From Callorhinus ursinus (taxonomy: Eukaryota > Chordata > Mammalia > Carnivora > Otariidae): a DNA stretch of 64,000 nucleotides. Position numbers and translations under genes: made by a program. The notes under the pieces are model-generated. The model worked only from the letters and a program-made list of their open reading frames with translations, was not told the DNA's origin and ran no database searches. How positions within the stretch are numbered: the stretch's first letter is position 1; each line of letters begins with the position of its first letter. Below, piece after piece: positions 31,590-41,739 of the stretch. Where the stretch lies: positions 16,742,970 to 16,806,969 of the forward strand of contig NW_020312902.1 in the NCBI RefSeq assembly GCF_003265705.1, read 5' to 3'.

Positions 31590-31790
31590 CATTCTGGAAA
31601 GAGCAGCGTTGCGTAAGGGTACACTGCCTGGATTCAGATCCCAGCTGTGCCATTTACCAGCTCCAGCTTCTGAGTTCTCAGGTTCTCTCCTCGGTCATCT
31701 GCAGAATAAGGGTACTTGCCTCTTAGGATTGTTGTGCAAATCATAGGTGAAGCCCTTAGAACAATGCTTGAACTCAGGAATGCAAGTGTT
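31590..31790 (+). repeat. MIR SINE
   Basis: 'ggaaagagcagcgttgcgta', 'tggattcagatcccagctgt', 'gccatttaccagctccagct' and 'cttgcctcttaggattgttg' give the MIR order. Confidence 0.85.
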
Positions 31791-32127
31791 GGCTTTTCTA
31801 GTCTTTCCTTCCGTTTTCTAGTACAGTGCCTTTGGAAACGTCCCACTCTTGTGTCAGCAGAATTAGAGTAAAAAGGGACAAGCTAATGCGGTGATTAGAA
31901 GACCCGGAGAGGCGGGAGAGTGGGTTGGGGTGGGAGCAGGGACAGGGCCTGCTCAGGACGTGGGAATCCTGCTATGGGGCCAATGGGGGAGCTGAGATCA
32001 ACTCTTTTGAGGTTGGGCTGAGGAGGCATTGGGGAGAAGGGGAGGATGGGAGAGAGGTCCTCTGTGCAGAGTCCAGCAGGCTTAAGGGCCGCTCCGCGGT
32101 GCTAACTCTGCCCTTCTCCTTAGAAGG

Positions 32128-32141
32128 GCACCCCCTGCTGG
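32128..32141 (-). promoter_or_regulatory. CTCF-like motif, reverse
   Basis: 'gcaccccctgctgg' matches the reverse CTCF core SYGCCMYCTRSTGG with one mismatch. Confidence 0.45.
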
Positions 32142-32286
32142 AGCTGCTTGCCCATAGCTGTCCACAGGGGCCGCGCGGGGAGACCTGCAGACTGCCACAG
32201 GATAATCAACAAACACCATTGCTTTTCTGGGCTAGGCCCATCACCCAGCTTCCTTCCCCCCCCACCGCTTGACCTCAGCGACAGCA

Positions 32287-32300
32287 GCCCCCTCTGCTGG
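32287..32300 (-). promoter_or_regulatory. CTCF-like motif, reverse
   Basis: 'gccccctctgctgg' matches the same core with one mismatch, in the same orientation and about 160 bases from the previous motif. Confidence 0.4.
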
Positions 32301-32509
32301 CCTCAGCAGGGCTGGAACCGGGCCCTGCCTCTGCCCATCTCCCTTCCTTTCAGATGGTTCTGAGGTGAGAGAAGAGGTCACAGCAGGCCCATTCTACAGC
32401 TTGGGAGACTGAGGGCCAGAAGATCCTCGCACTGGGCCTACTTGTTTAATCAGACGCCGGTAACACCAGGAGAGCTGGGCGCCAACCGCTCAGCAAGATG
32501 CTTAACTGT

Positions 32510-32710
32510 AGGCTGTGAAAACAGTCCTGAGGACCTTTGAAGCACAGCTCTGCCCCTTACTAGCTGACGTGAATTTAGGCAAGTCCTTTAGCTTGTTTAG
32601 CCTCAGTTTCCTCCTCTGAAAAATGCAAACAACAAGAATACCTACTTTGTGGGCTGCTTGTGAGGATCAAATAAGGTAGGGCACTTCATAGAGCCTTTAG
32701 CACAGATTAA
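32510..32710 (+). repeat. MIR SINE
   Basis: 'ccccttactagctgacgtga', 'gcaagtcctttagcttgttt', 'cctcagtttcctcctctg' and 'gcttgtgaggatcaaataag' give the MIR order. Confidence 0.9.
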
Positions 32711-33589
32711 GTGGATCAGTTCTCCAGGAATTTGCCCAAGAAGGAACTTCCTGCTGTGATAGCACCAGCGTCCTCCGTGGGTCTTCACCCTTGACTATGG
32801 GCTTTGAGGGACTTTACTGTCCCAGGTTTGTTTGTTCAAATCCCAAAGCACCAAATGGCTGAGCAGCTGCCAAAAGCTGCTGCTTCATTTTAGGATGGGG
32901 TGTGAGGGATGGAATGGGGGAGTCTTGGTACTGCACAGGGGATAAAGGGTTAAGGGGGGCTGGCATGGGAGTGGGTCACCCCCTCCCTTCCCATTGATTA
33001 TTCTCCTCTCCAGGTGTTTTTGTGGCTTTTTTCCCTCCCTTGGGGTGGGAGTGGGGGCTGCTGGGTCCACTTCGGGCTTAGTTATTGTTTTAATTTTGGT
33101 GTTGGCTCCCTGGTGCCCAGAGCAGATAATGAAAGAGGAAGAGAGAGGTCAGGGTGGTGCCCAGGCAGCAGATTTCTGCCCGTCAGACTGGGCCAGGGCG
33201 GGTGGGGAAGTGGGGGGGGGGCTGTTAGGTTAATATCAATAAAGCAACTGGAGTCTCAGAAGTGAGGAGCTGCAGAGCCAAGCACAATGTCTTTGTGCTC
33301 TGGGAGCCTAAAGGGGCGTTTTGCCTGTCCACAGTGAAACCTCAGAATGGGGCTGGGCATGGGGGTTGGGGGACAGTGAGCACACTGGCCCAGCAGCAGC
33401 AAGGAGTGACAGAGGGAAAAGCAAAGAGTTGGGCAGAGGAAGAGTCTCATGCTCTGGCCACTCTCTCTGGCTTTCCTTCCCCCCCCCCCCTTGCCCTACT
33501 ATCTGTCCAAACACATGGGGCTAGATTTTGGGGGGAGGGGTGTGCCGTGGGGCTACTGGAGAAGGAGAAAAACAGAGAAAGGACTCAGG
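32711..33589. other. unique DNA, possible weak regulatory blocks
   Basis: 'ccattgattattctcctc' (about 32991), 'gggcttagttattgttttaa' (about 33074) and 'ggttaatatcaataaagcaa' (about 33228) are AT cores in GC-rich DNA and could mark short regulatory elements. No exon recognised. Confidence 0.35.
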
Positions 33590-33831
33590 AAAGCGTAGGG
33601 ATTAAAATCAAAAGCTTTGCTGTCAGACAGACCTGAATTCCTGGCCAAGTTCTACTTACTGGCTGTGTGACTTTGAGCAAGTTACTGAACCTCTCTGAGC
33701 CTCAATTTCCTCTTCTGTAAAATGGCACTAATAGTGGTGCTAATCTTATAGGGTCATTGACATTGTATGTAGAGAACTCAGCATAGGGCCTGGCAGCCAG
33801 TGAGCACTCAAGGCATGCCAGCTATTCTTAT
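33590..33831 (+). repeat. MIR SINE, near full length
   Basis: From 'tttgctgtcagacagacctg' through 'actggctgtgtgactttgag', 'cctctctgagcctcaatttc', 'gtaaaatggcactaatagtg' to 'gggcctggcagccagtgagc'. Confidence 0.93.
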
Positions 33832-33837
33832 TAAGCC

Positions 33838-33985
33838 TGTTTTCCTCAGCTGTAAAATGGGGATATCAGTTGTAACTTCCCCATAGGGGTCTTACGGGGA
33901 ACAAATTAGATAAAGCCTGTAAAGTGCTTAGCACAATGCCTGGTACATAAATAAGCCTTCAATACATGTTAGCTGTTGTTATTAT
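33838..33985 (+). repeat. second, partial MIR in tandem
   Basis: Begins at the MIR core ('cctcagctgtaaaatgggga') and ends at 'caatacatgttagctgttgt', in the same orientation directly after the previous MIR. It could be an independent 5'-truncated insertion or an internal duplication. Confidence 0.88.
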
Positions 33986-34479
33986 ATTATTTTTATCTTT
34001 ATTATTCCCTGCTGTCTTGGAACTGGTGATTTAGTTGAGCAGACTGAGGCCAGGCCACTCCCTTAGCCATCTGAGGTATTTGGCTCCTTTCAGAAGGGCA
34101 CTCTGAAGCCAGCCCCACTTGGAGAAGGCTCTGGTTTGTCTTTTATAGTCCAGGTGGTTAGACAGAAAGTCCCCAGGAGCTGAGATGATTGCTGGCCTTG
34201 CAAGAGAATGGGACCCCATACGACCACCTCTACCCCCGGGGGAGAAACATGTCAGCCAAACGGCTGTCTGTGGGAGGGCCAACAGGGCCTCGCTCTGATC
34301 CCGTCTGGAGCTGAAGAGGTGTACGGGTTGGATGACAGTGCTCACCTGTTTCCACTGGGAAGGCTCCGTGGGCAGGGCGGAGAACATGGGTCTCTGAACA
34401 CCCCTACCCTTATCCCATCCATGCCCTTCCAATTCCTTTCCCTCACTCAAGGATGGAGGTGGGGGGTGGGGGCTGAGCA
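33986..34479. other. unique non-coding DNA
   Basis: No feature recognised. Confidence 0.35.
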
Positions 34480-34840
34480 GATTAAAAAAAAAAAAGGGTA
34501 GTTAATGTTTCCCACTTGACCTTTCTTTCCATAGCCCCCTACCCCGCCCCCCCAGCGGGCAGGCAGGATGAGGGGCTGAATGGAGTGGAGGGCGGGAGTT
34601 TCACATTAATGGCAGCATATGTTGTGTTTATTGACACCGCAGGGTCGGTGCTTGTGGGGTGTGGGGGGGCACTTGGGAGGCCACAGGCAGGAGGGGGCTA
34701 GGGGAAGAGGAGGCAGAGGGGAAGGCTGCCGGCGGCTGGGGAGGAGAGAGAGAGGAGCCTGGGGCCTGGGGGGAGGGAGGCAGGAACAATATTGTAGCAC
34801 GAGCACACCAGGTGCTCGCTGTCAGCCCGAACAAAAAGGA
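34480..34840. promoter_or_regulatory. candidate conserved non-coding element
   Basis: Two AT-containing motif blocks, 34598-34640 ('gtttcacattaatggcagca', 'gttgtgtttattgacaccgc') and 34780-34850 ('caggaacaatattgtagcac'), are separated by purine/G-rich DNA. No repeat signature. Inference only. Confidence 0.4.
34800..34818. repeat. 7-bp inverted repeat with E-box in loop
   Basis: 'cgagcac' (34800-34806) and 'gtgctcg' (34812-34818) pair around 'accag'. The loop and right arm create a 'caggtg' E-box. Confidence 0.55.
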
Positions 34841-35999
34841 AGAGTCAGCAACTCTGGGGGGGCGGGGGGAGGAGGAGGCGGAAGCCACCGCCTGCTCCAG
34901 CCTCGCAGTCTCTCCCCGTTAACCCCTGCTCTGCCACCAAAGCTAAAGAGGGGAGGGACACCCTCCCCCCCCAGCCCGTGCTGTTCCCAGACACATGGCT
35001 TTGGTCATCTGAAGGATGTGGTTACCTCTGGGGTCAGCATCGGCAGGACTTGCTTTACCTTCCTCAAAGTCTGAAGGAAAAGAAGCCCCTCTCACTGTTC
35101 CATGCTCTCCATAACCGAGGGGCTTCTGTGGTTCTTGGGAAGTTGGCAAACCTGGAGTGCCTGGAGTCCATGACCTTGGGCTTCTGAAAGCAGTTGCAGG
35201 TGGTGGTGGGGGGGGGCTGTGTATAGCTGCTATTCAAAGAGGGGGTAATGGGCCCTCCGCTGGAGGAGATGGGTTGCAAAGGTCCCCACAATTCCCCTTT
35301 CCCTGCCTTGGCAGCAGATTTCCTTGCTTCCTGGAAGTCTTCCCAGGGTCATCCAGCCTGGGGCAGGGGGAGCAGGAGCAGAAGGAGACTTGATATGTCC
35401 TGTGGAGATGGCTCTCAGTCAGCTGAGAAGGCCGGGCTTGCTGGCTCTAGTCTGTAAGGCACTGGGGGTTCATCCAGGGATATCCAGGGGTGAGGGTGGT
35501 AAATAGCAAAGTGGGCTCCCCACCCTGGACCCCCATTCTGGAGAGGGCTTCTGGCTTCCTGCCTGGGGAGCAGAGCTGCCTTCACTGTCCTTCTCTCTGC
35601 CTCCTTTCCCCTTCCTGCAGAGCACTGAAAGGAAGCCAGGTGCTCCCAGTCTGGTGGACTCAGCTTCCAGCATCTTCATTGCTTTGGGGCCCTTCCCTAG
35701 GGTTCAGGGTGGTGGTGCAGGGGAAGAGGGGAGGGAGGGAGAGAAAGGCAACCTGTGGGGGGAGGGGGGGCCCTGGGCCTTTTACCTCTACAAATGCTGT
35801 TTTACTTCCATTCCCTGAATGTTGGTCTCCTCCAGAGTCTGTGACCTGACATTCTGGAGCCTTCTATTTGGACATTAACTTTCCTCCTAGCTATTCTATT
35901 CTAGACTCCATGTCTTGGTCAGTCTGGATGAGTGTCCTAGATCCCCAGGTACAGGGGCAGAGGAGGGGGACACTAGAGGTAAAGGGTGTTCTTTCCATA
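34841..35999. other. unique GC-rich non-coding DNA
   Basis: No repeat or supported exon. Frames on both strands are composition artefacts. Confidence 0.4.
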
Positions 36000-36354
36000 T
36001 CCCCACCCGCTCGCCCCACCTCTGTCCAGCCACCGGGGCTCTCTGAACGGAGGCGCAGAGGCCTCCGTGGATGTCCCCTCGCAGGGCTGCACGGAGGGGC
36101 ACGCCGGCCACAAGCCTCCTCGACACCGTCCCCTTGCAGAGTCAGCGGCACCCTCGCACCTCGTCCTCCGTCCTTCGGGGCAGCCTCTCGCGCGCGAATG
36201 TCCGAAGCCCCAGCGCAGACCCAGCAGCTCCGCACCCCTCGCCGCTCTCTCCCTGGCTGCTCCGTGGGCTGCAGGCCCGGTCCGCGCCCCCCTTCCCCGG
36301 CCCTCTCGCCGGGCTCCAGCTGCGCGCGGAGCGGTCCCGGCTCGGCTCCAGCTC
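36000..36354. promoter_or_regulatory. CpG-rich patch
   Basis: CpG-dense ('ctcgcgcgcgaatgtccg', 'gctgcgcgcggagcggtccc'). The longest frame of the window (36071-36808, 245 codons) starts here. It is Pro/Ser/Arg/Leu-rich, has no domain and also runs through the downstream motif block, so I do not call it a gene. Confidence 0.45.
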
Positions 36355-36525
36355 CTCAATGGCCCTGCTCCCCCATTACCCTGATGTCGGTCCCTCTCCC
36401 CCTCGGCTTTATCGGCTCTCAGCCGGCTCCGCCAGGGTAATGAGGGCCCTCCTAATTACCATTGCAGAAACTCCACTTACATTAACAGCTCCATCCGAGG
36501 AGCAGCAACATCTGCTGTTCGCAGG
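36355..36525. promoter_or_regulatory. candidate conserved non-coding element with inverted repeat
   Basis: 'attaccctg' at 36375-36383 and its exact complement 'cagggtaat' at 36433-36441, 'taattacc' at 36453-36460, 'cacttacattaacagctcca' and 'agcagcaacatctgctgttc' (E-box 'catctg'). The dense A/T cores beside a CpG-rich patch suggest a developmental enhancer. Conservation not testable here. Confidence 0.5.
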
Positions 36526-36940
36526 CAGGCGCCCCTCCCCCGCCCCTCGCTCCCCTTCCCTCGCCGCCCCCTCTTTCTGGGTCCTCTCCCCCGACCCTCT
36601 TCTCTTTCCTCTCCGCCCCCCCTTCATATCTCCTCTATTTTCATGCCCTCCCCACCACCCTACCTGCCAAGCCTTTTCAACTTCAGCGTCCCAGGATGAC
36701 AGAGATCCACGTAGAGATAGGGCCCCAGAGATACTGAGAGATGGAGACACTCAGAGAGCCCAAGCCAGAATTCCAAGACACTCAAAACCGTGGATCACAA
36801 AAATATAGCCAGAGAACCTGGGAACAAATAGAAAGTGGAAGCAGCCGAGATCATAAAAGAGACGGGGTGTGGGGTGGACCAGACTGCCTACGTGTCTGTG
36901 TTGGGGCGGTGGGGGGAAGGGCAGGGGCTCTCATGTCCAC
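36526..36940. other. C-rich then mixed unique DNA
   Basis: 36530-36660 is C/T-rich low complexity. No exon recognised. Confidence 0.35.
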
Positions 36941-37400
36941 CGGTGTGCAAAGGTATGTGCATGGTATGCATATGTGTGTATGGATGTGCAATGTACTGCG
37001 CATGCTCATTTACTTAAGCATCATACTATGAGTATATATGGCACGTCCTTATGTGTATGTATGTACCTGTGTCCATTCATGAGCACACCTATTATGCATT
37101 TGCATCCTGTATGTAATTACATTTGTCTGTATGTATTTCGGTGCTTGCATTTTGCCAGTGTGGATCTCCGTGTATGTGCATGCACTTGTCCATCATCTGT
37201 GTAGTGCTGCACGTGTAGCATCTAGTGTCGCTGGCATACATATATGATCTGTGTTCAAAGTCACGTGTGTGCCGTATGTGGATTTGGGTGAGGATGCATA
37301 TGTGCCTCTGGGAGTATTCGCATCTCTGCGTGCATGCCTATGCATGTGTCATCTGTGTAATTATTTGATGACAGTGGGAGCATGTGTGTGTTCCTGCTCC
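36941..37400. repeat. degenerate TATG/TGTG-rich stretch
   Basis: Many non-identical TATG/TGTG/GCAT words over about 450 bases ('catatgtgtgtatggatg', 'cctgtatgtaattac', 'gtgtatgtgcatgcactt'). Probably a decayed simple-sequence array; frames here are Cys/Val/Met-rich artefacts. Confidence 0.5.
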
Positions 37401-37499
37401 ATGGGGGATGACAGGCAGTTGGGAAGACGCTGAGCCCATTTTATCTGAGGTTAACAGGGGTCACACTTCACTCCTGGAAGTCCCCCACCCTCCCCCCCA

Positions 37500-37635
37500 C
37501 CCCATACAATTAAGCCTCAGTGTGGTGGAAAGACAGCCAGCAGACATTAAGAAAGGTCAACAATATTATCAGCTTCTAATCCAATTAGTTACTGTTTATT
37601 TGGAAATCCAGCTCCAGGTCAGCTTCTAGGAAGGA
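37500..37635. promoter_or_regulatory. candidate conserved non-coding element
   Basis: Compact motif cluster: 'taatcc' at 37577-37582 overlapping 'caattag' at 37582-37588, a FOX-like 'tgtttat' at 37593-37599 and SOX-like 'acaat' near 37559. No repeat signature. Inference only. Confidence 0.5.
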
Positions 37636-38647
37636 GGCCTGGGAGAAAGGAGGGCACGGGATGGGGACAGGCTGAAAGAAACTGTTGAAGATGGCCAGAG
37701 CTGTGGCCCCATGACTGGGGCCGGGGTGCAGCGGAATCCCCAAAACACCATCCAATGATGCGCTTCCCACTGGCTTCTTCAAAGCTGGGTAGCTCTGGGG
37801 AAGGTTCTGCTCTTCACAAGAGGGGCTGAGATCTGGGGTTTCATCTCCAGAGGTTGGGGTGTAAGAGAAGAGGGGTTTTCACCCTCCTGTGAGAGACTTC
37901 ATGCCTCTTTCCAGCCCTGGGATCCCAAAGAGGTGGACTGGGAGCTGGCCAGTCTGCCTCGGGGCTGGGACCAGTTTCCCCATGGATGGGAGTCAGAGGA
38001 GGAGATGTTGGTAAATGCGCTATTAGCTCCTGAAGCCACTCCATTAATCCTGCCCTCTATTTTATTTCCTCTTTTCTCTCCCACATCCTTTCCTGAGCCC
38101 TAGCAGGACCTCTCCTCCCTCCCACCCCAGGACATGCAGGGGCACTAGCTTAACCCATAGGGTCCCCAGTGCCCCCCTCTTGAGTATAGACAGTGGAAGA
38201 GACCCAGAACTTGGTCTCCTGGCCTCGGGCGGAGAGCAAGCCAGGGGGGCAGGAGGGCAATGAGGTGGTCTTTATCCTGCTCTGCCCCCCTCTTGGACCA
38301 CTCAGGGATGGATAATATCCTGGGGTGCCCTGGATATGAGGGGGGCTAACAGAAAGAGGATTGGCTGTTGGCTGCTCGATTCTCAGGCTAGATCATAGGA
38401 TCTCCCCGGCTCCGTCGTCAAGGGCAGGCAGGGCTGATGCTATGGACTCAGACCCTAGCTGTGGCCAAATCAGGGTAACAGAAGCAGCTCTGCTCTTCCA
38501 GGAGCCAAGTCTGGGGTCACTTTTGCTTGTTTCTTGAGGATAAATGTCCATAGGTCTAAGCCCAGAAATGAGACCGCTTGTCATTCCTGCCCCAGTCCCT
38601 TCCTCTCAATATGCATGATTTGTTTTCTCCCCACTGCCCTTTCCAGG
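37636..38647. other. unique non-coding DNA
   Basis: Contains a small AT block at 38005-38070 ('gtaaatgcgctattagctcc', 'ccattaatcctgccctc') that may be another short regulatory element. Otherwise nothing recognised. Confidence 0.35.
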
Positions 38648-38681
38648 CACGTATTCTCTCTCTCCCTCTCTCTTTCTCTCA

Positions 38682-38713
<32 letters not shown>
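38648..38713. repeat. (TC)n(CA)n compound microsatellite
   Basis: An interrupted TC tract followed by a short CA tract. Confidence 0.95.
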
Positions 38714-38936
38714 GCACATGCACTCGCCCACTCACCACCCTGCTTCTGAGACTCCAGGCCAAAGATGCGCAGGTATGAGGATGTTGGCAGTGGCCCTTAT
38801 CTAAGCATTTGCAATGGATCGCCACGCTTTGCAGAAGACTTCTCTGGAAGGTGTCTCCCCATTCCACCCCACCCTGAAAGATAACAGCAATGATGATAAT
38901 ACTTTAATGGTAATGATATTCATACATATCTTTACC

Positions 38937-39440
38937 CTAGCAGTTCTCATCCTTAGCTCAGCCTTGGAGTCACGTTAACTCTGTAAAAAATATACATGCC
39001 CCCCCAAATATATGCCCAGAGGTGTCCGGCTGGCTCAGTTGGCAGAGCTTGTGACTCTTGATCTCGGGGTTGAGTTTGAGCCCCACGTTGGGTGTAGAGA
39101 TTACTTAAAAATAAAATATTGGGGCACCTGGGTGGCTCAGTTGGTTAAGTGACTGCCTTCGGCTCAGGTAATGATCCCAAAGTGTTGGGATCGAGCCCCG
39201 CATCAGACTCCCTGCTTTGCAGGGAGCCTGCTTCTCCCTCTCCCTCTGCCCGCTGTTCCCCCTGCTTGTGCTCTCTCTGTCAAAAAAATAAATAAAATCT
39301 TTAAAAATAAATAAACATAAAATCTTAAAAAGAAAAATGTACGTGCCCAGGCCCCACCCTGAATCAAGCCAAGCTGTATCTTCAGGATTGAGCCTCAGGA
39401 ATCCATATATTTTATAAAGCTCCATAGATGATGGCTATGG
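38937..39440. repeat. MER5A-like fossil interrupted by two Can-SINEs
   Basis: The left part ('gcagttctcatccttagctc') and right part ('gcccaggccccaccctgaat', 'ctcaggaatccatatatttt') reconstruct a MER5A order around the SINE pair at 39020-39332. Confidence 0.65.
39020..39332 (+). mobile_element. short Can-SINE carrying a nested full Can-SINE
   Basis: The short variant opens at 39020 ('ggtgtccggctggctcagtt') and reaches 'gggtgtagagattactta'. A full-length copy ('ggcacctgggtggctcagtt' at 39121) then begins within its A-rich tail, and the tail appears to resume as 'aaataaacataaaatctt'. The outer flanks 'aatatacatgcccc' and 'aatgtacgtgccca' look like one diverged target-site duplication, supporting insertion of the short copy first. 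Confidence 0.85.
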
Positions 39441-39509
39441 TTAAAAAATTCTATCAGTTTAAAAAATGACAATTTACAAATGACAAAGCACTGCCTCTCA
39501 TCTTTCATT

Positions 39510-39578
39510 AGCCAATGCGGTATTATTATCTTCATTTTACAGATGAGGAAACTGAGGCCCAAGTTGATTAAAAGTAGT
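39510..39578 (-). repeat. MIR SINE core fragment, reverse strand
   Basis: 'tattattatcttcattttac' then 'agatgaggaaactgaggccc' is the reversed MIR core. Confidence 0.75.
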
Positions 39579-39599
39579 AGGTTAACCTACCTTCTGTTC

Positions 39600-39695
39600 T
39601 TCTCCTTCCTTCCTTCCTTCCCTCCTTCCTTCCTTCCTTCCTTTCTTCCTTCCTTCCTTCCTTCCTTCCTTCCTTCCTTCCTTCCTTCCTTCATT
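39600..39695. repeat. (TTCC)n tetranucleotide array
   Basis: About 90 bases of TTCC units with two interruptions. The open frame with phenylalanine/proline/serine repeats is its translation. Confidence 0.97.
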
Positions 39696-39964
39696 CCATT
39701 CTTTCTCAAGGAACCAAGGGCAGCCTGCCAAATTCCAACTAAATCTATTCAGTTACTATAATTTAGAACATCTAGATGGGTCTTCTCTGATGCAGAAGCT
39801 CTCTCCTTTGTGATGTCTGCTTTGTGGACATCAGTTCCTTTGATTTAATAACCCTTTATTAAGTTCTTACTTTGCTACTACATAACATCTCAAGAGGAAT
39901 AAGATAAGGGTCTTGCTCTTTACTATGTTGCAGGAGAGAGGCAACATGATGTATCTGGACAAAC

Positions 39965-40140
39965 AGGGCCTTTGGTTTAACCGTTGTGCAATTTGTATTC
40001 TGGTTCTACTACTTCCCATCCATGTCACTTATTCAACTTATAAGCTGCTCAGAGCCTCACCTGTAAAGTGGAGATATAATACCTACTTTCTAGAATTGTT
40101 CCTAGTGCCACATCTGATCAATAGATGATAAATATTATTA
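39965..40140 (+). repeat. MIR SINE, diverged
   Basis: 'gtattctggttctactactt', 'cagagcctcacctgtaaagt' and 'gagatataatacctactttc' follow MIR order. Confidence 0.7.
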
Positions 40141-40149
40141 TTTTGAATT

Positions 40150-40736
40150 TAAAAGAAACAACTGTAACACCTGTTGGAATGGCTAGACTTAAAAGGACTG
40201 GCAGTACTAGAGTGACTAGAACTCACATATATTTCTGGGAGTGTAAGCTGGTAGGATCCCTTTAGACTAATGCTTGGAAGTACCTACTAAAGCCAAGGTT
40301 ATCCTACAACTCAGCTAATCTACCCCTTGGTATATGCCCATGAAAAATGAATGATTATGCTCAGCAAAAGTCATGTACAAGAGTGTTCAGCAGCTGATTT
40401 TGTAATAGTCCCAAGCTGGGACAATCCATATGTCCATTCACAATCAAACAGGTAAATAAATTTTGGTATAGCCACACAACAGAATACTACAAAGCAAGGA
40501 AAAAGACCAGAATACTGAAATATGCAAGAATGTATGTAAACCTCACAGATATAATATTGCATGAAATAAGCTGGACAAAAAAGAGTAAAGAGTATACACT
40601 ATATGATTTACTTACTAAGGTGCAAAAATCAATCTAGGATGAAGATGATAGAAGTTAGAATGGGAGGTACTGGGGAAAGGGGCACAAGATCACTCTGGGG
40701 TGCTAGAAATGTGCTCTATCTTGATAGAGTTTACAA

Positions 40737-40791
<55 letters not shown>

Positions 40792-40870
40792 TGTGTGTGT
40801 GAGAGAAAAATTCATCTAAAATTCACTTAAGATTACCGCACTTGGCTGTGTATGTTACATTTCCGCTGAA
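40150..40870 (+). repeat. ancient L1M LINE 3' end
   Basis: 'cccttggtatatgcccatga', 'tgtacaagagtgttcagcag', 'ccatatgtccattcacaatc', 'cacaacagaatactacaaag' and 'tgcatgaaataagctggaca' follow the order of the ORF2 3' part and UTR of old mammalian L1. The simple array at 40735-40803 sits inside it. Confidence 0.8.
40735..40803. repeat. (GT)n(GA)n(GT)n compound microsatellite
   Basis: GT tract, pure GA tract, then GT again. Confidence 0.95.
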
Positions 40871-41739
40871 TAATGACGCCAGCAGGCAGCCTGAAACCAT
40901 GCCTTTAGAGTAGAAAGAACTGCGAATGTAAAGGAAGAGGTACATTGGTGGTCACTGTTCCTGGGGAGGGTGGCCAGGAAGAGGCATTTTTGTAAGAAGA
41001 GGCATTTATTCTAAGATTTGAGAAAAAGTTGGGACCCTGATAGGTAAAGGTGAGTGCTGTTGAAAAGGAGGCCTTTTCCACTTGGGGTGTTCCTGTGACG
41101 GGTATGCAGGAGAAAGGAGCCCACAAAAGCAGCTGGAGGTTAGATCAGCAAGACCATCCCTGAATGCCAGCTGAGGAGTTTGTACTTAACTGGGCACCAT
41201 GGGTTCTGAGTGGGCCAGGGACATAATGGAGTGTACTGGAATGATTCATCTGGTGGCAAGTGGACTTGGCGGGCTGGAGGGGAGAGATGCTGTTTTCTGC
41301 AGCCCCCAGGGCTGTGGGATCCTGGACCCCAGGCCCTCTGGGTGGTAGGGCCATGTCCCAGAGGGAGCCAGAGGGTTGTGATGGGAAGCAGGCCTTAGGA
41401 GGTGGCTCAGCTTGGGGGGGCGGTAGTCCTTGAGGAGACAGGTTCCTCCCCGGGTCCTGCTGGAGGCATCTGTTGCTGCTTCCTCTGCATTCCCGCATCA
41501 CTGGGCCCAGAACAGTAGGCTCTGGTCCTAGTCCCGAGGGGTTGCTGGAAGCTGGGCCTGGAAGTGCTTGTCTGAATGAGCCTCCTGCTTTCCAGCAGAG
41601 CCCAGCACTTTGCTTGGGATGGGAAGATAAGTAAAAAACATTTGTAAAGCAAAAGCTTGAGGTCTAGCTCAACTAAGACAGCAGTGGCTACAGGAAGCCT
41701 GTGGAAAGTCCTCAGAAAGCAGAACAGTGAAAAGACTGG
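40871..41739. other. unique non-coding DNA
   Basis: No feature recognised. The reverse frame at 41407-41949 runs into the MIR at 41740 and has no domain. Confidence 0.4.

Larger units (their letters stand above)
31791..32509. other. unique DNA with two CTCF-like motifs
   Basis: No exon recognised. The motifs are listed separately. Confidence 0.4.

Noticed and set aside
36071..36808. Longest open frame in the window (245 codons, plus strand), with an overlapping 190-codon frame at 35868-36440
   Set aside because: Stop-poor CpG- and C-rich composition opens several frames at once on both strands. The translation is Pro/Ser/Arg-rich with no domain, and it runs across a motif-rich block and a C/T tract.
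39600..39695. Regularly repeated units suggestive of a CRISPR or protein-repeat array
   Set aside because: Simple TTCC tetranucleotide array with no spacers; the repetitive peptide is its translation.
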